Source: Crassaminicella profunda (lineage in GTDB: Bacteria > Bacillota > Clostridia > Peptostreptococcales > Thermotaleaceae). From it: a DNA stretch of 64,000 nucleotides. The notes under the pieces are model-generated. The model worked only from the letters and a program-made list of their open reading frames with translations. It did not search any database and had not been told where the DNA came from. Made by a program: the position numbers and the translations under genes. How positions within the stretch are numbered: the first letter of the stretch is position 1; each line of letters starts with the position of its first letter. Of this stretch, positions 32,780 to 41,553 are shown one piece after another. The stretch covers positions 2,349,355 through 2,413,354 of the forward strand of contig NZ_CP082326.1 of NCBI RefSeq assembly GCF_019884785.1, written 5' to 3'.

Positions 32780-33795
32780 CTTTTCATCTCCTGACTAAAC
32801 TTTACTAATTGGTTTAATTTTTCTAAAGCTAGACCTGTATCTATGATTTCTTTTGCTTTATCTATTCCCTCTTCTAAAGAGTTTGCCTTTTTTCCAACAT
32901 ATATGGCCGCTCCAGCATTAAGTAGTACCATATTTCTCTTTGCTCCTCTTTCTCCTTTTAATATATTTAATAAAATCTGTGCATTTTCTTTAGGTTCTCC
33001 TCCTTTAATCTCCTCTTTATTAGCCAAAGGTATGTCAAATTTTCTTGGATCAATATGGTAGGTATTTATTTTTCCATTTCTTAATTCACTAATCTTCGTT
33101 TTTGTAGTAATAGTAATCTCATCTAATCCATCTAATCCATGTACAACCATAGCTCTCTCAACCCCTAATTTCTTCAAAACACCTGCTAAAACTGATGTCA
33201 AATTTTCATCAAACACCCCAAGGACTTGCCCATTGACTCTTGCTGGATTTGTTAAAGGCCCTAGTACATTGAATATAGTTCTTATCCCTAATTCTCTTCT
33301 TGGTCCTATGGCATATTTCATTGCTTTATGATATTTTGGTGCAAACATAAATCCTATATTGTTTTTCTCTACACATTTTTCTACCTCTGTAGGACTTAGT
33401 TCAATGTTTACTCCCAAATGCTCTAATACATCTGCGCTTCCACATTTACTTGAAATCGACCGATTCCCATGCTTTAGCACTGTAACATTTGCCCCCGCTG
33501 CAATCATTGCTACTATTGTTGAAATATTAAATGTATTCCCTTCATCTCCACCTGTTCCACATGTATCGATTGCATCATCACTCTTTATATTCACTCTTAA
33601 TGATTTATCTCTCATGGCCTTGGCAGCACCAACAATTTCTTCTAATGTTTCTCCTTTCATTCGAAGGGCTATTAAAAAACCTCCTATTTGTGCTGGTGTT
33701 ACCTTACCTTCCATAATCATACTCATCACATGAATCATTTCATTCTCTGTCAAATCTTTATTTTTAATGAGTTTATTCATTGCAATTTTTAGCAC
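32776..33795 (-). CDS. trpD: Anthranilate phosphoribosyltransferase TrpD
   Basis: Joins anthranilate to PRPP. It has 339 residues from a GTG at 33795, seven bases after AGGAGG. Conserved parts: AIDTCGTGGDEGNTFNISTIVAMIAAG (PRPP-binding glycine loop, about residues 76-100), KHGNRSISSKCGSADVLEHLG, NIGFMFAPKYHKAMKYA, and VRRELGIRT-like GPRRELGIRTIFNVLGPLTNPA. It lies 13 bp after trpG. Confidence 0.96.
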   Translation of the reverse strand: MLKIAMNKLIKNKDLTENEMIHVMSMIMEGKVTPAQIGGFLIALRMKGETLEEIVGAAKAMRDKSLRVNIKSDDAIDTCGTGGDEGNTFNISTIVAMIAAGANVTVLKHGNRSISSKCGSADVLEHLGVNIELSPTEVEKCVEKNNIGFMFAPKYHKAMKYAIGPRRELGIRTIFNVLGPLTNPARVNGQVLGVFDENLTSVLAGVLKKLGVERAMVVHGLDGLDEITITTKTKISELRNGKINTYHIDPRKFDIPLANKEEIKGGEPKENAQILLNILKGERGAKRNMVLLNAGAAIYVGKKANSLEEGIDKAKEIIDTGLALEKLNQLVKFSQEMKR

Positions 33796-33808
33796 ATTAT
33801 CTCCTCCT

Positions 33809-34372
33809 TTATAATTCCAGAAAGTTTTTCAATATTTCTTTCCCATATTGTGTAGAAATAGATTCAGGATGAAATTGTAATCCAAATATAGGATACTTTT
33901 TATGCTTCAATCCCATAATTTCACCATCTATAGTTTCAGCTGTAATCACTAATTCATCTGTAATGGAAGCTTGATCTACGATCAAAGAATGATATCTTGT
34001 TACAGTTAATGGATTTTTAATATTCTTAAATAAATCCCTTTCATTATGATAAATCTCTGACGTTTTTCCATGCACCATATTTTTAGCATGTACAACGTCT
34101 CCTCCAAACACTTCTCCAATTACCTGATGCCCAAGGCATACGCCTAAGGTTGGAATATCCTTCCCAAAGGTTTTAATCACCTCCATGGATATTCCTGAAT
34201 CCTTTGGAAACCCTGGCCCAGGTGAAATAATCATATGGGTAATATCCATTTTTTTCAAAGTTTCTATTGTTACTGCATCATTTCTAAAAACTTCAACATT
34301 TGGATTGATTTCTCCAACATATTGATACAAATTATAGGTAAATGAATCGTAATTATCAATGATTGCAATCAA
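33809..34372 (-). CDS. trpG: Anthranilate synthase glutamine amidotransferase component TrpG
   Basis: Supplies ammonia from glutamine to TrpE (and possibly to para-aminobenzoate synthase). It has 187 residues. The start is a TTG that overlaps the trpE stop, behind AGGGGGATTTATT. The class I amidotransferase triad is present: LGVCLGHQVIGE with the cysteine near residue 79, and GLQFHPESIST with His and Glu. Also seen are IDNYDSFTYNLYQY and ISPGPGFPKDSG. Confidence 0.95.
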   Translation of the reverse strand: MIAIIDNYDSFTYNLYQYVGEINPNVEVFRNDAVTIETLKKMDITHMIISPGPGFPKDSGISMEVIKTFGKDIPTLGVCLGHQVIGEVFGGDVVHAKNMVHGKTSEIYHNERDLFKNIKNPLTVTRYHSLIVDQASITDELVITAETIDGEIMGLKHKKYPIFGLQFHPESISTQYGKEILKNFLEL

Positions 34373-35838
34373 AATAAATCCCCCTCTACTTTTTTTATGG
34401 TCTCCATAAGTGCCTTTGCTTTCCTAAGGGTCTCATGAAATTCACTTTCTGGATTTGAGTCAGCAACAATTCCTGCACCTGCCTGTATATAAGCCATGTT
34501 ACCTTTAAAAACAATGGTCCTTATCGCAATACATGTATCCATGTTTCCATTAAAACCTAGGTATCCAACAGCACCTGCATAGACCCCTCTTTTATGATTT
34601 TCTAATTCATCCATAATTTCCATAGCCCTCACCTTTGGAGCACCAGATACAGTACCCGCAGGAAAACAAGATATTAAACTATCATACATATCACAATCAT
34701 CTCTCATTTTTCCAATTACATTTGATACGATATGCATTACATGAGAATACTTTTGAATCTCCATAAACTGATTGACCTCAACCGTTCCAAACTCTGATAT
34801 TTTTCCAATATCATTTCTTGCTAAATCCACAAGCATCAAATGTTCTGCTCGTTCTTTCTCGTCTTTTAGTAATTCTTCCATATATTTTTCATCATCTTTT
34901 TCACTTTTTCCTCTAGGTCTTGTACCTGCTATAGGACATGTCTCAACAACATCTCCCTTTACTTTCACCAAAAGCTCTGGTGATGAACCTACCAAATGAT
35001 ATTCTCCAAAATCTATATAAAACATGTATGGAGATGGATTTAAACTTCTCAACGTTCTATAAGCCTTAAATGGATTAATTTCTGTTTCTATCTTGAGTCT
35101 TTGTGATAATACAACTTGAAATATATCCCCATTTCTTATATACTCTTTTGCTCTTAGAACCTTTTTCATGAAAGCTTCTTTTGTCTCATTACTCAAATAG
35201 TCTATTTTTCCTGAAGCTTTTCCTTGATCATCCATATTCAAATCATTTTCCAATATTTCTTTCTTAATTTTTTCTAGTCTATTGATTGCATCTTTATATT
35301 GACTTTCAACATCACAATTTATTGATATATTTACGATAATCTTAATCTTTTGTTTTACATGGTCATAAACAATTACTTCCTCTGTCAATAAAAGATGTAC
35401 ATCTGGCATTTTTATATCATCAAAATTTATATGGTTTAGTTTTTCATAATTCCTTATGACGTCATATCCTATATATCCAACTGCACCTCCAACAAAATCA
35501 CCTATGCCATCTATTTGAGACATCTTATAATCATTCATTAAATTTTTTAATATCTCAAGTACATTTCCTTTTTTAGTAATAACTTCATTTTTTTTATGGA
35601 TCGAAACACGGTCACCATAACTCTTTATAATCATAAATGGATTTCTCCCAATATATGAATACCGTCCCCACTTATTTCCTCCCTCCACACTCTCTAAAAG
35701 ATAACTATTTTTGTTTTTACAAAGCTTTTTAAAAATAGTAATAGGGGTATCCATATCCCCTTCCATTTCTAGAGAAATAGGAATCATTTTTGAACTTTTA
35801 CTCAATTTTTGAAATTTTTGATAGTCTGGATAAATCAT
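34369..35838 (-). CDS. trpE: Anthranilate synthase component I TrpE
   Basis: Chorismate-using subunit of anthranilate synthase. The start at 35838 (489 residues) is chosen because GAGGAG lies seven bases upstream. The open frame extends further, but that part encodes the T-box leader. The SYLLESVEGG motif near residue 45 is the tryptophan feedback site. The catalytic half has YIRNGDIFQVVLSQR, CPIAGTRPRGKSEKDD, LMLVDLARNDIGKI, FPAGTVSGAPKVRAMEIM and IQAGAGIVADSNPESEF. It overlaps trpG. Confidence 0.96.
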   Translation of the reverse strand: MIYPDYQKFQKLSKSSKMIPISLEMEGDMDTPITIFKKLCKNKNSYLLESVEGGNKWGRYSYIGRNPFMIIKSYGDRVSIHKKNEVITKKGNVLEILKNLMNDYKMSQIDGIGDFVGGAVGYIGYDVIRNYEKLNHINFDDIKMPDVHLLLTEEVIVYDHVKQKIKIIVNISINCDVESQYKDAINRLEKIKKEILENDLNMDDQGKASGKIDYLSNETKEAFMKKVLRAKEYIRNGDIFQVVLSQRLKIETEINPFKAYRTLRSLNPSPYMFYIDFGEYHLVGSSPELLVKVKGDVVETCPIAGTRPRGKSEKDDEKYMEELLKDEKERAEHLMLVDLARNDIGKISEFGTVEVNQFMEIQKYSHVMHIVSNVIGKMRDDCDMYDSLISCFPAGTVSGAPKVRAMEIMDELENHKRGVYAGAVGYLGFNGNMDTCIAIRTIVFKGNMAYIQAGAGIVADSNPESEFHETLRKAKALMETIKKVEGDLF

Positions 35839-35861
35839 ATTCTCACTCCTCATATCTGAAA

Positions 35862-35945
35862 TAAAAAAAAGCATTTCATCCCTATAATTAGGGACGAAAT
35901 GCTTTACATTCCGCGTTGCCACCCATGTTAGATATAATGCTATCT
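35862..35945 (-). promoter_or_regulatory. Second T-box antiterminator/terminator module (no stem I) of trpE
   Basis: The conserved T-box sequence (minus strand, 35909-35924, GGGTGGCAACGCGGAA) is followed by a terminator: 17-nt arms 35868-35884 and 35889-35905, then T8. Only about 50 nt separate it from the terminator of the first module, too little for its own specifier stem, so it probably depends on the upstream stem I or on tRNA acceptor binding alone. Confidence 0.85.
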
Positions 35946-35970
35946 TAAATAAATAACAAAACGATCCAAA

Positions 35971-36266
35971 ATAAAAAAACACTTCATCCTACACTTAGGA
36001 CGAAATGTTTATATTCCGCGTTGCCACCTATTATTAGATAGTAAATCTATCTCACTCTTCATAAGTACGGAAATAGATCCATCTATTTCGATACCCTGTC
36101 TCTATAACGTAAGACCTACGGCAAGTGATACTCTCTAATGATTTCACACTGCTTCTCATGGAACCATTCAGTAAACAATCCACATCAGGCTTCCACCATC
36201 CCCGACTCGCTATACCTTCATGTCTTACTTACTTTTTCCATTCATCGAATTTTATATGATACTTTT
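35971..36266 (-). promoter_or_regulatory. T-box riboswitch (tRNA-Trp specific) of the trp operon
   Basis: The leader from about 36266 contains a stem I with the distal GGATGGTGGAAGCC element and a specifier loop GAA-TGG-TTCC in which TGG (36164-36166) is the tryptophan codon. The T-box AGGTGGCAACGCGGAA is at 36014-36029, and the terminator at 35978-36008 has a T7 tail. Uncharged tRNA-Trp should pair with TGG and with the T-box bulge and let transcription continue. Confidence 0.92.
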
Positions 36267-36272
36267 TTTAAG

Positions 36273-36301
36273 ATTATAATCTTAATTCTGAATTTTGTCA
36301 A
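36273..36301 (-). promoter_or_regulatory. Consensus promoter of the trp operon
   Basis: Minus-strand TTGACA (36296-36301), 17-bp spacer and TATAAT (36273-36278): a perfect match to the vegetative sigma factor consensus. Confidence 0.92.
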
Positions 36302-36345
36302 CAATATTTTTAAAATAAATTTTTAACTTATCATTATTCATCTTT

Positions 36346-37068
36346 CTATCTATTTTTTAATTTTCCTAAATCTTCTTCCGTTAACTCTTTATATTCTCCC
36401 AATGCTAAATCCTCATCCAATTTCAAATCTCCCATGGCAATCCTCTTTAAATAGATTACTTTTTTCCCAACAGATTGGAACATCCTTTTTACTTGATGAA
36501 ATTTCCCCTCATATATGGTTAATTCAATTTCTGATATTTCATCACTTTTAATAATATTTAGTTCTGCTGGCAAGGTCTTATAACCATCATCTATTACAAC
36601 ACCTTCTTTAAAGATACGTTGATCTTTTTCATCCACTTTTCCTTCAACATGTGCATAATAAGTTTTTGGCACATGTTTTTTAGGTGAAAGTAATCCATGG
36701 GATAGCTTTCCATCATTTGTGAGAATCAATAATCCTTCCGTATCTTTGTCTAATCTTCCTACTGGAAATGGTTCAAATATTTGATAAGTTGGATCTAGTA
36801 AATCTACTACCGTTTCAACCCTTGCATCAAAAGTAGCCGAAATTACTCCCTGAGGTTTATTCATCATGATATAAATAAATTCTTTGTAAACTAATTTCAC
36901 CCCATCAATTTCTATATGGTTTTCATAAGGATCTATATGCATGCTACTATCCTTTACAACTCTTTCGTCTACCTTAACGCTACCCTTTTTAATGATACTT
37001 TTTATCTCTTTTCTAGTCCCATATCCCATATTGCTAAGTACCTTATCGAGTCTTTGTCCCTTTGCCAT
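36346..37068 (-). CDS. RsuA/RluB-family rRNA pseudouridine synthase
   Basis: Predicted to convert one uridine of 16S or 23S rRNA to pseudouridine. It has 240 residues. An N-terminal S4 domain (RLDKVLSNMGYGTRKEIKSIIKKGSVKV) precedes the catalytic domain with VGRLDKDTEGLLILTNDG (catalytic aspartate near residue 104). Also seen are MMNKPQGVISAT and EGKFHQVKRMFQSVGKKVIYLKRIAMG. The length and KPQG/GRLDKDTEG motifs point to the small RsuA-like subgroup (16S position 516 in E. coli), but the target base is not certain. It follows the methyltransferase gene by 9 bp. Confidence 0.93.
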   Translation of the reverse strand: MAKGQRLDKVLSNMGYGTRKEIKSIIKKGSVKVDERVVKDSSMHIDPYENHIEIDGVKLVYKEFIYIMMNKPQGVISATFDARVETVVDLLDPTYQIFEPFPVGRLDKDTEGLLILTNDGKLSHGLLSPKKHVPKTYYAHVEGKVDEKDQRIFKEGVVIDDGYKTLPAELNIIKSDEISEIELTIYEGKFHQVKRMFQSVGKKVIYLKRIAMGDLKLDEDLALGEYKELTEEDLGKLKNR

Positions 37069-37077
37069 AAGTTCCTC

Positions 37078-38439
37078 CTAATCTATCCATCTCCAAGCTG
37101 ATGGGTAACAATTTTTAAGCATATTTCCTGTTTGCTTGGCCCATCCTAATGGAAAATGATCTACACAAACAAGGGTCCACCCCTTCTCTCCACCTATATT
37201 TAAGGTTTCTCCTTTTAAATATTTTTTTACTTCCATATCCTCTCTATGAAAGTTCATTATTCTCTTGGCATCTTTAAAAGTCAATCCCATAGCGAGTGCA
37301 TGACTTGGCTCAAATCTATTTTTCTTAAAGGTTCCTAAAAACCACCCTGATCTTAAAACTTTTAATCCTTTTAATTCAGGTAACCCTTTAGGAACTAAAT
37401 ATAGATTATTACTATATACTTCAAATTTTCCTTCTATCTCAATATTTAAATTTTCTTTCATAAATTCATAAAATTCCTTCGAAGGTTTAATCTTTGATTT
37501 CTTTTCGTCATCAAAAGAAATGTTTTCTCCTTCTGAATCTTTTTCTAGAAGTGCTAAAAAATGTCCTTCTCCCTCTAATTTATGAGGCCATAATCTTGCA
37601 CACCCCTCTAAATCTTTTTCACCATGAACCCACTCATGTCTGCCTTTTGATAAACCATTATTTTTAGGAATCTCTACTATATGAAAATTTTCATGATTTT
37701 CTATAAAATTTTTAATAGTAGCTTCATTCTCCTCTGGCGAAAAAGTACATGTAGAATAAAAAAGCCTTCCACCTTTCTTTAACATGCCCTCAATATTTTC
37801 TAAAATTTGTTGTTGTATAGGAGCATAATAGGTTTCATCATGCTTTTCCCAACTTTTTACCATAGAAGCATCTTTTCTAAACATTCCTTCTCCTGAACAA
37901 GGAGCATCTACCAATATTTTATGGAAATAATCCTTAAAATAATTTTTCATCTTTTCTGGCGTTTCATTAGTAACAATAGCATTTTTAATTCCAAACAATT
38001 CCATATTCTTAATCAATGCTTTTACACGATTCATATTGATATCATTTGTAATCAATAATCCTTGTCCTCTAAGCTTTGCAGAAATTTGTACTGATTTTCC
38101 TCCAGGAGCAGCACATAAATCTAATACCTTATCCTTAGGCGTAGGATTTAGTATTTCTACTGGAGCCATAGCACTAGGTTCCTGAATATAATACAGTCCT
38201 GCATGATAGTAAGGATGCTTTGCAGGTCTTTCTCCTTCTTCAAAATAAAATCCATCTTTACACCAAGGAATAGGTCTTAGTTTAAATGGTGAAATTTTTT
38301 TAAAATCTTCTATTGAAATTTTTAAGGTATTCACTCTTAATCCTTGAAATTTTTCATCTTCATAAGATTTTAAGAATGCTTCAAATTCATTTCCTAATAA
38401 TTGCTTCATTTTATTTGAAAATTTCTCCGGTAAGTACAT
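37078..38439 (-). CDS. RsmF/NOL1-NOP2-Sun family rRNA cytosine-C5 methyltransferase
   Basis: SAM-dependent enzyme predicted to methylate cytosine in rRNA. It has 453 residues. The catalytic half shows YIQEPSAMAPVEIL, the SAM motif VLDLCAAPGGKSVQISAKL near residue 105, LVDAPCSGEGMFRKD with the release cysteine and FYSTCTFSPEENEATI with the catalytic cysteine. The C-terminal part (HALAMGL, GWTLVCVDHFPLGWAKQTGNMLKNCYP) matches the extension found in RsmF/YebU-like proteins. It is in an operon with the pseudouridine synthase gene that follows, both ribosome maturation functions. Confidence 0.93.
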   Translation of the reverse strand: MYLPEKFSNKMKQLLGNEFEAFLKSYEDEKFQGLRVNTLKISIEDFKKISPFKLRPIPWCKDGFYFEEGERPAKHPYYHAGLYYIQEPSAMAPVEILNPTPKDKVLDLCAAPGGKSVQISAKLRGQGLLITNDINMNRVKALIKNMELFGIKNAIVTNETPEKMKNYFKDYFHKILVDAPCSGEGMFRKDASMVKSWEKHDETYYAPIQQQILENIEGMLKKGGRLFYSTCTFSPEENEATIKNFIENHENFHIVEIPKNNGLSKGRHEWVHGEKDLEGCARLWPHKLEGEGHFLALLEKDSEGENISFDDEKKSKIKPSKEFYEFMKENLNIEIEGKFEVYSNNLYLVPKGLPELKGLKVLRSGWFLGTFKKNRFEPSHALAMGLTFKDAKRIMNFHREDMEVKKYLKGETLNIGGEKGWTLVCVDHFPLGWAKQTGNMLKNCYPSAWRWID

Positions 38440-38496
38440 ATGTTTTCTCCTCTTTCTATTTCATATCTCCTATCATTACCAACCTTTGGGCAAAAT

Positions 38497-38518
38497 TATA
38501 CCCACCTTCATAGGTGGG
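38497..38518 (-). terminator. Hairpin downstream of pssA
   Basis: CCCACC (38501-38506) pairs with GGTGGG (38513-38518) over a 6-nt loop. On the minus strand it is followed by TATAATTTTG, a weak tail. Confidence 0.6.
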
Positions 38519-38525
38519 CAAACTA

Positions 38526-39041
38526 TTATCTTTTTTTTAGCTTAATTTTCTTGCTGATCATTGCATAGGATAAAAACAGCATAGAAATTAACAGAAAATG
38601 TAAATTTGCTACATATTTTGTAGAATAAAGAGACATTAGGGCTACAAGACCACCACAAAGTGTTATTGGAATTCCCATATATACACCCTCGAATTCCATA
38701 ATATTGTATCGAGCTAATCTTACCGTACCACAAAGTACAAAAACTAATGTAACAATAATCCCTAAATCCCCTGTTTCCATTAAATTAGAATTCCACATCA
38801 ATAATGCTGGTGCTACTCCAAAGGAAATCAAATCACATAATGAATCTAATTCTTTTCCAAATTCACTTACTACATCTAATTTCCTTGCTAATTTACCATC
38901 CATTCTGTCCATCATTCCTGCAATAATAATTAAAGTCGCTGATAAAACATAACTTTCATTAAATATCGAAAGAATTGCTAATATCCCTAATATCAAATTA
39001 AAAAGAGTAAACATATTAGGTATTTGCTTTTTATATTTCAC
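38526..39041 (-). CDS. pssA: CDP-diacylglycerol--serine O-phosphatidyltransferase PssA
   Basis: Membrane enzyme that makes phosphatidylserine from CDP-diacylglycerol and serine. It has 171 residues with about five or six helices. The CDP-alcohol phosphotransferase signature is complete: MDRMDGKLARKLDVVSEFGKELDSLCD, i.e. DG-x2-AR-x8-G-x3-D-x3-D. The N-terminal IPNMFTLFNLILG and the small size fit the Bacillus/Clostridium PssA type. No decarboxylase gene (psd) is adjacent in the window. Related enzymes using glycerol phosphate share the signature, but the DSLCDLISFGVAPA stretch favours serine. Confidence 0.9.
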   Translation of the reverse strand: MKYKKQIPNMFTLFNLILGILAILSIFNESYVLSATLIIIAGMMDRMDGKLARKLDVVSEFGKELDSLCDLISFGVAPALLMWNSNLMETGDLGIIVTLVFVLCGTVRLARYNIMEFEGVYMGIPITLCGGLVALMSLYSTKYVANLHFLLISMLFLSYAMISKKIKLKKR

Positions 39042-39394
39042 CTTTTTTCTCCCCCCTATCTCTATTCACTTACATAATTATTATTTTCATTAAGAAATAA
39101 ATTTTATGTTATATGTTCTATACTATTATAATATTATATTAAAATGGATAATATATCTACTATATATACTATTGTACCGTAATTTTTTTATTCTTCAAAG
39201 GTTTTTTTGTGGTATTTTTTATCTTATTGTTATATAATTACAATTGAGTAGATAAATGCTCATATCAAACTACATATTATTCTAATTTTATAGATTTAGT
39301 ATAGTATATTTCTATTTATATGCTATACTAAATTAGTTGTTTTATTTTTAATAATTTTTTATCATTTATCTTTAAATACATAGGAGGTTTTATT
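39042..39394. promoter_or_regulatory. Divergent intergenic region with an 11-bp inverted repeat before fba
   Basis: A 353-bp, very AT-rich gap between divergent pssA and fba. The one distinct element is an inverted repeat: ATTTAGTATAG (39294-39304) and CTATACTAAAT (39323-39333) with an 18-nt spacer. It includes a TATACT that could be the fba -10 box, so it may be an operator. No coding frame is convincing. Confidence 0.5.
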
Positions 39395-40327
39395 ATGCCA
39401 CTAATTACATCAACACAAATGTTTAAGAATGCACATGAGGGACAATATGCAATTGGTGCATTCAATGTAAATAATATGGAAATTATTCAAGGAATTGTAG
39501 AAGCTGCAAAGATAGAAAAGTCCCCTCTTATTCTTCAAGTTTCTGCTGGAGCAAGAAAATATGCTAATTCTATTTATCTTAAAAAACTTGTTGAAGCAGC
39601 TATTGAGGATAGTGGACTTGATATTGTCCTACACCTTGATCATGGTGAAAGCTTTGAAATCTGTAAAGCATGTATCGATGATGGATTTACTTCAGTAATG
39701 ATTGATGGATCTAAATACCCATTCGAAGAAAACATAGCTCTTACAAAAAAGGTCGTAGAATATGCTCATGCAAAAGGTGTTGTAGTAGAAGCCGAACTTG
39801 GGAAACTTGCAGGAATTGAAGATGCTGTAAATGTTAAGACCAAAGATGCCACATTTACAGACCCTAAGGAAGCAGTAGAATTTGTAGAAAGAACCGGTGT
39901 AGACTCCCTTGCTATTGCTATAGGTACAAGTCACGGTGCATACAAATTCAAAGGAGAGCCTCGATTAGATTTTGAAAGACTAGAAACCATTACAAAGCTT
40001 CTTCCAAATACACCATTAGTTCTACATGGTGCCTCTACAGTTCTTCCAGAATTTGTGAAACACTGTAATGAATATGGTGGAGAAATTCCTGGAGCTCAAG
40101 GTGTTCCTGAAGATATGATCAGAAAAGCAGCAAAACTTGGTGTATGTAAAGTAAATATTGATACAGACTTAAGACTAGCCATGACTGCTGCTGTTAGAAA
40201 ATTCTTAGTAGAAAATCCTTCTGTATTTGATCCTAGAAAATATTTGGGCCCTGCAAGAGAGGGTATTCAAAAAATGGTTCAACATAAAATCAAGAATGTT
40301 TTAGGTTCAAGCAACAAATTAAGATAA
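39395..40327 (+). CDS. fba: Class II fructose-1,6-bisphosphate aldolase
   Basis: Zinc-dependent glycolytic/gluconeogenic aldolase, here 310 residues. The ligands are visible: HLDHGESFEICK with two histidines (about residues 81-84), VEAELGKLAGIED with the glutamate, the GTSHGAYKF histidine near 179 and LVLHGASTVLPE near 211. The C-terminal CKVNIDTDLRLAMTAAVRKF is also typical. The ATG follows AGGAGGTTTT. It is transcribed alone, between a possible operator and a strong terminator. It would also supply triose phosphates linking with the glycerol genes in this window. Confidence 0.97.
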   Translation: MPLITSTQMFKNAHEGQYAIGAFNVNNMEIIQGIVEAAKIEKSPLILQVSAGARKYANSIYLKKLVEAAIEDSGLDIVLHLDHGESFEICKACIDDGFTSVMIDGSKYPFEENIALTKKVVEYAHAKGVVVEAELGKLAGIEDAVNVKTKDATFTDPKEAVEFVERTGVDSLAIAIGTSHGAYKFKGEPRLDFERLETITKLLPNTPLVLHGASTVLPEFVKHCNEYGGEIPGAQGVPEDMIRKAAKLGVCKVNIDTDLRLAMTAAVRKFLVENPSVFDPRKYLGPAREGIQKMVQHKIKNVLGSSNKLR

Positions 40328-40328
40328 C

Positions 40329-40356
40329 AAATAGCCAGGACATCCTGGCTATTTCT
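40329..40356 (+). terminator. Terminator downstream of fba
   Basis: AAATAGCCAGGA (40329-40340) pairs with TCCTGGCTATTT (40343-40354), followed by a T-rich stretch. Confidence 0.85.
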
Positions 40357-40395
40357 ATCTTTGTATAAAGAATTTTTTTATAAGGAGTGCTTACA

Positions 40396-40785
40396 ATGAA
40401 AACAGCTGCAATTGGCATCGTTATTAAAAATAATGAAGTTCTTTTAGTAAAAAGAAGATGGCACCCTATGGTTTGGGCACCACCAGGAGGATTTTTAGAT
40501 CCAGGAGAAACCCAAGTAGAAACTGTACTCCGTGAAGTATGGGAAGAAACAGGCGTACAATGTAAAGCCCTAGAAAAAGTTTATGACTTTGTTTATGATA
40601 ATGGATACGGTAAATCCCATATTCATGTATATGCTTGTGAATATATTTCAGGAGATCTTCAATGTAGCTTTGAAAGCAGTGAGGTAAAATGGTTTCCTAT
40701 TGAACATCTTCCTCATCCAATTTCTCCTGAAAAACCAATTTTTCAAAAAGCAATTGAGATTTTAAACAATAAAAAGCTGGCATAA
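40396..40785 (+). CDS. Nudix hydrolase
   Basis: Hydrolyses a nucleoside diphosphate linked to another moiety. The substrate is unknown. The ATG at 40396 lies eight bases after AAGGAG and gives 129 residues; a GTG at 40387 is too close to the site. The Nudix box is complete: GGFLDPGETQVETVLREVWEETG (GX5EX7REUXEEXGU, about residues 36-58 in two overlapping pieces). The C-terminal VKWFPIEHLPHPISPEKP resembles ADP-ribose or (d)NTP pyrophosphatases of the MutT type. Confidence 0.9.
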   Translation: MKTAAIGIVIKNNEVLLVKRRWHPMVWAPPGGFLDPGETQVETVLREVWEETGVQCKALEKVYDFVYDNGYGKSHIHVYACEYISGDLQCSFESSEVKWFPIEHLPHPISPEKPIFQKAIEILNNKKLA

Positions 40786-40803
40786 CATTTGCCAGCTTTT
40801 CTC
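40772..40803. terminator. Terminator between Nudix and cyclophilin genes
   Basis: AAAAGCTGGCA (40772-40782) and TGCCAGCTTTT (40790-40800) form an 11-bp stem with a 7-nt loop. Symmetrical A and T flanks let it work for both convergent genes. Confidence 0.88.
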
Positions 40804-40804
40804 T

Positions 40805-41323
40805 TTAAAGTTTTTCAGGTTCAGGGTATTCTTCTCCGAATAAATCAACAGTTACTTTTTTCATTTTTTGTTCTTCTGATGGTTGATCTTGAAAATTTGT
40901 TCTAACAGCTGCAATACGGTCTACTTCTTCTATACCTTCTATAATTTTTCCAAAAGCCGCATATTGTCCATCAAGATGTGGAGAATCTGCATGCATAAGA
41001 AAAAACTGTGAACCCGCTGAATTTGGTTGTGCAGCTCTTGCCATTGAAATAACACCTTTTGTATGCTTTAAATCATTTTTGAAACCATTCATACTAAATT
41101 CACCTTTAATAGAATATCCCGGTCCTCCAATTCCCATACCCTTTGGACATCCCCCTTGTATCATAAAACCTGCTATGACTCTATGGAAAATTAATCCATC
41201 ATAAAAACCTTTTTGTACTAAAGATATAAAGTTATTTACCGTATTTGGTGCTACATCAGGATACAACTCTATCTTGATTTCATTGCCATTTTCCATTTCA
41301 ATGGTTACAATAGGATTTTTCAT
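40805..41323 (-). CDS. Cyclophilin-type peptidyl-prolyl cis-trans isomerase
   Basis: Cytoplasmic proline isomerase. No signal peptide or membrane anchor is visible. The start is the ATG at 41323, seven bases after GGGAG, giving 172 residues. The active-site set is present: YDGLIFHRVIAGFMIQGGCP with Arg, Phe and Gln, GVISMARAAQPNSAGSQFFLMHADSPHLDGQYAAFGKI in parts (Gln, Phe, His positions of the family; the usual tryptophan that contacts cyclosporin is Y/Q here). It is monocistronic, with a terminator shared with the convergent Nudix gene. Confidence 0.95.
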   Translation of the reverse strand: MKNPIVTIEMENGNEIKIELYPDVAPNTVNNFISLVQKGFYDGLIFHRVIAGFMIQGGCPKGMGIGGPGYSIKGEFSMNGFKNDLKHTKGVISMARAAQPNSAGSQFFLMHADSPHLDGQYAAFGKIIEGIEEVDRIAAVRTNFQDQPSEEQKMKKVTVDLFGEEYPEPEKL

Positions 41324-41553
41324 ATTCAATCTCCCTTTCTTTTTTTATTACCCTCTATTACTTTTTACTACATTTTGGTTATCTATGCAAGATAAGTTTT
41401 TTCTCGTAACATAAACTTAACACAGATTCTCTTTACACCCGTATATAATAAATAGTATTATATTGATAATCTCTTATATCCATACATATATATAATATAT
41501 GAAAAAGCAAATCTAAATATTGAGGAAAATACTTATCTAAGGAGGAATTCTAT

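Noticed and set aside
35839-35982. N-terminal extension of trpE
   Set aside because: This stretch encodes the second T-box module in RNA. The ribosome site and family alignment put the start at 35838.
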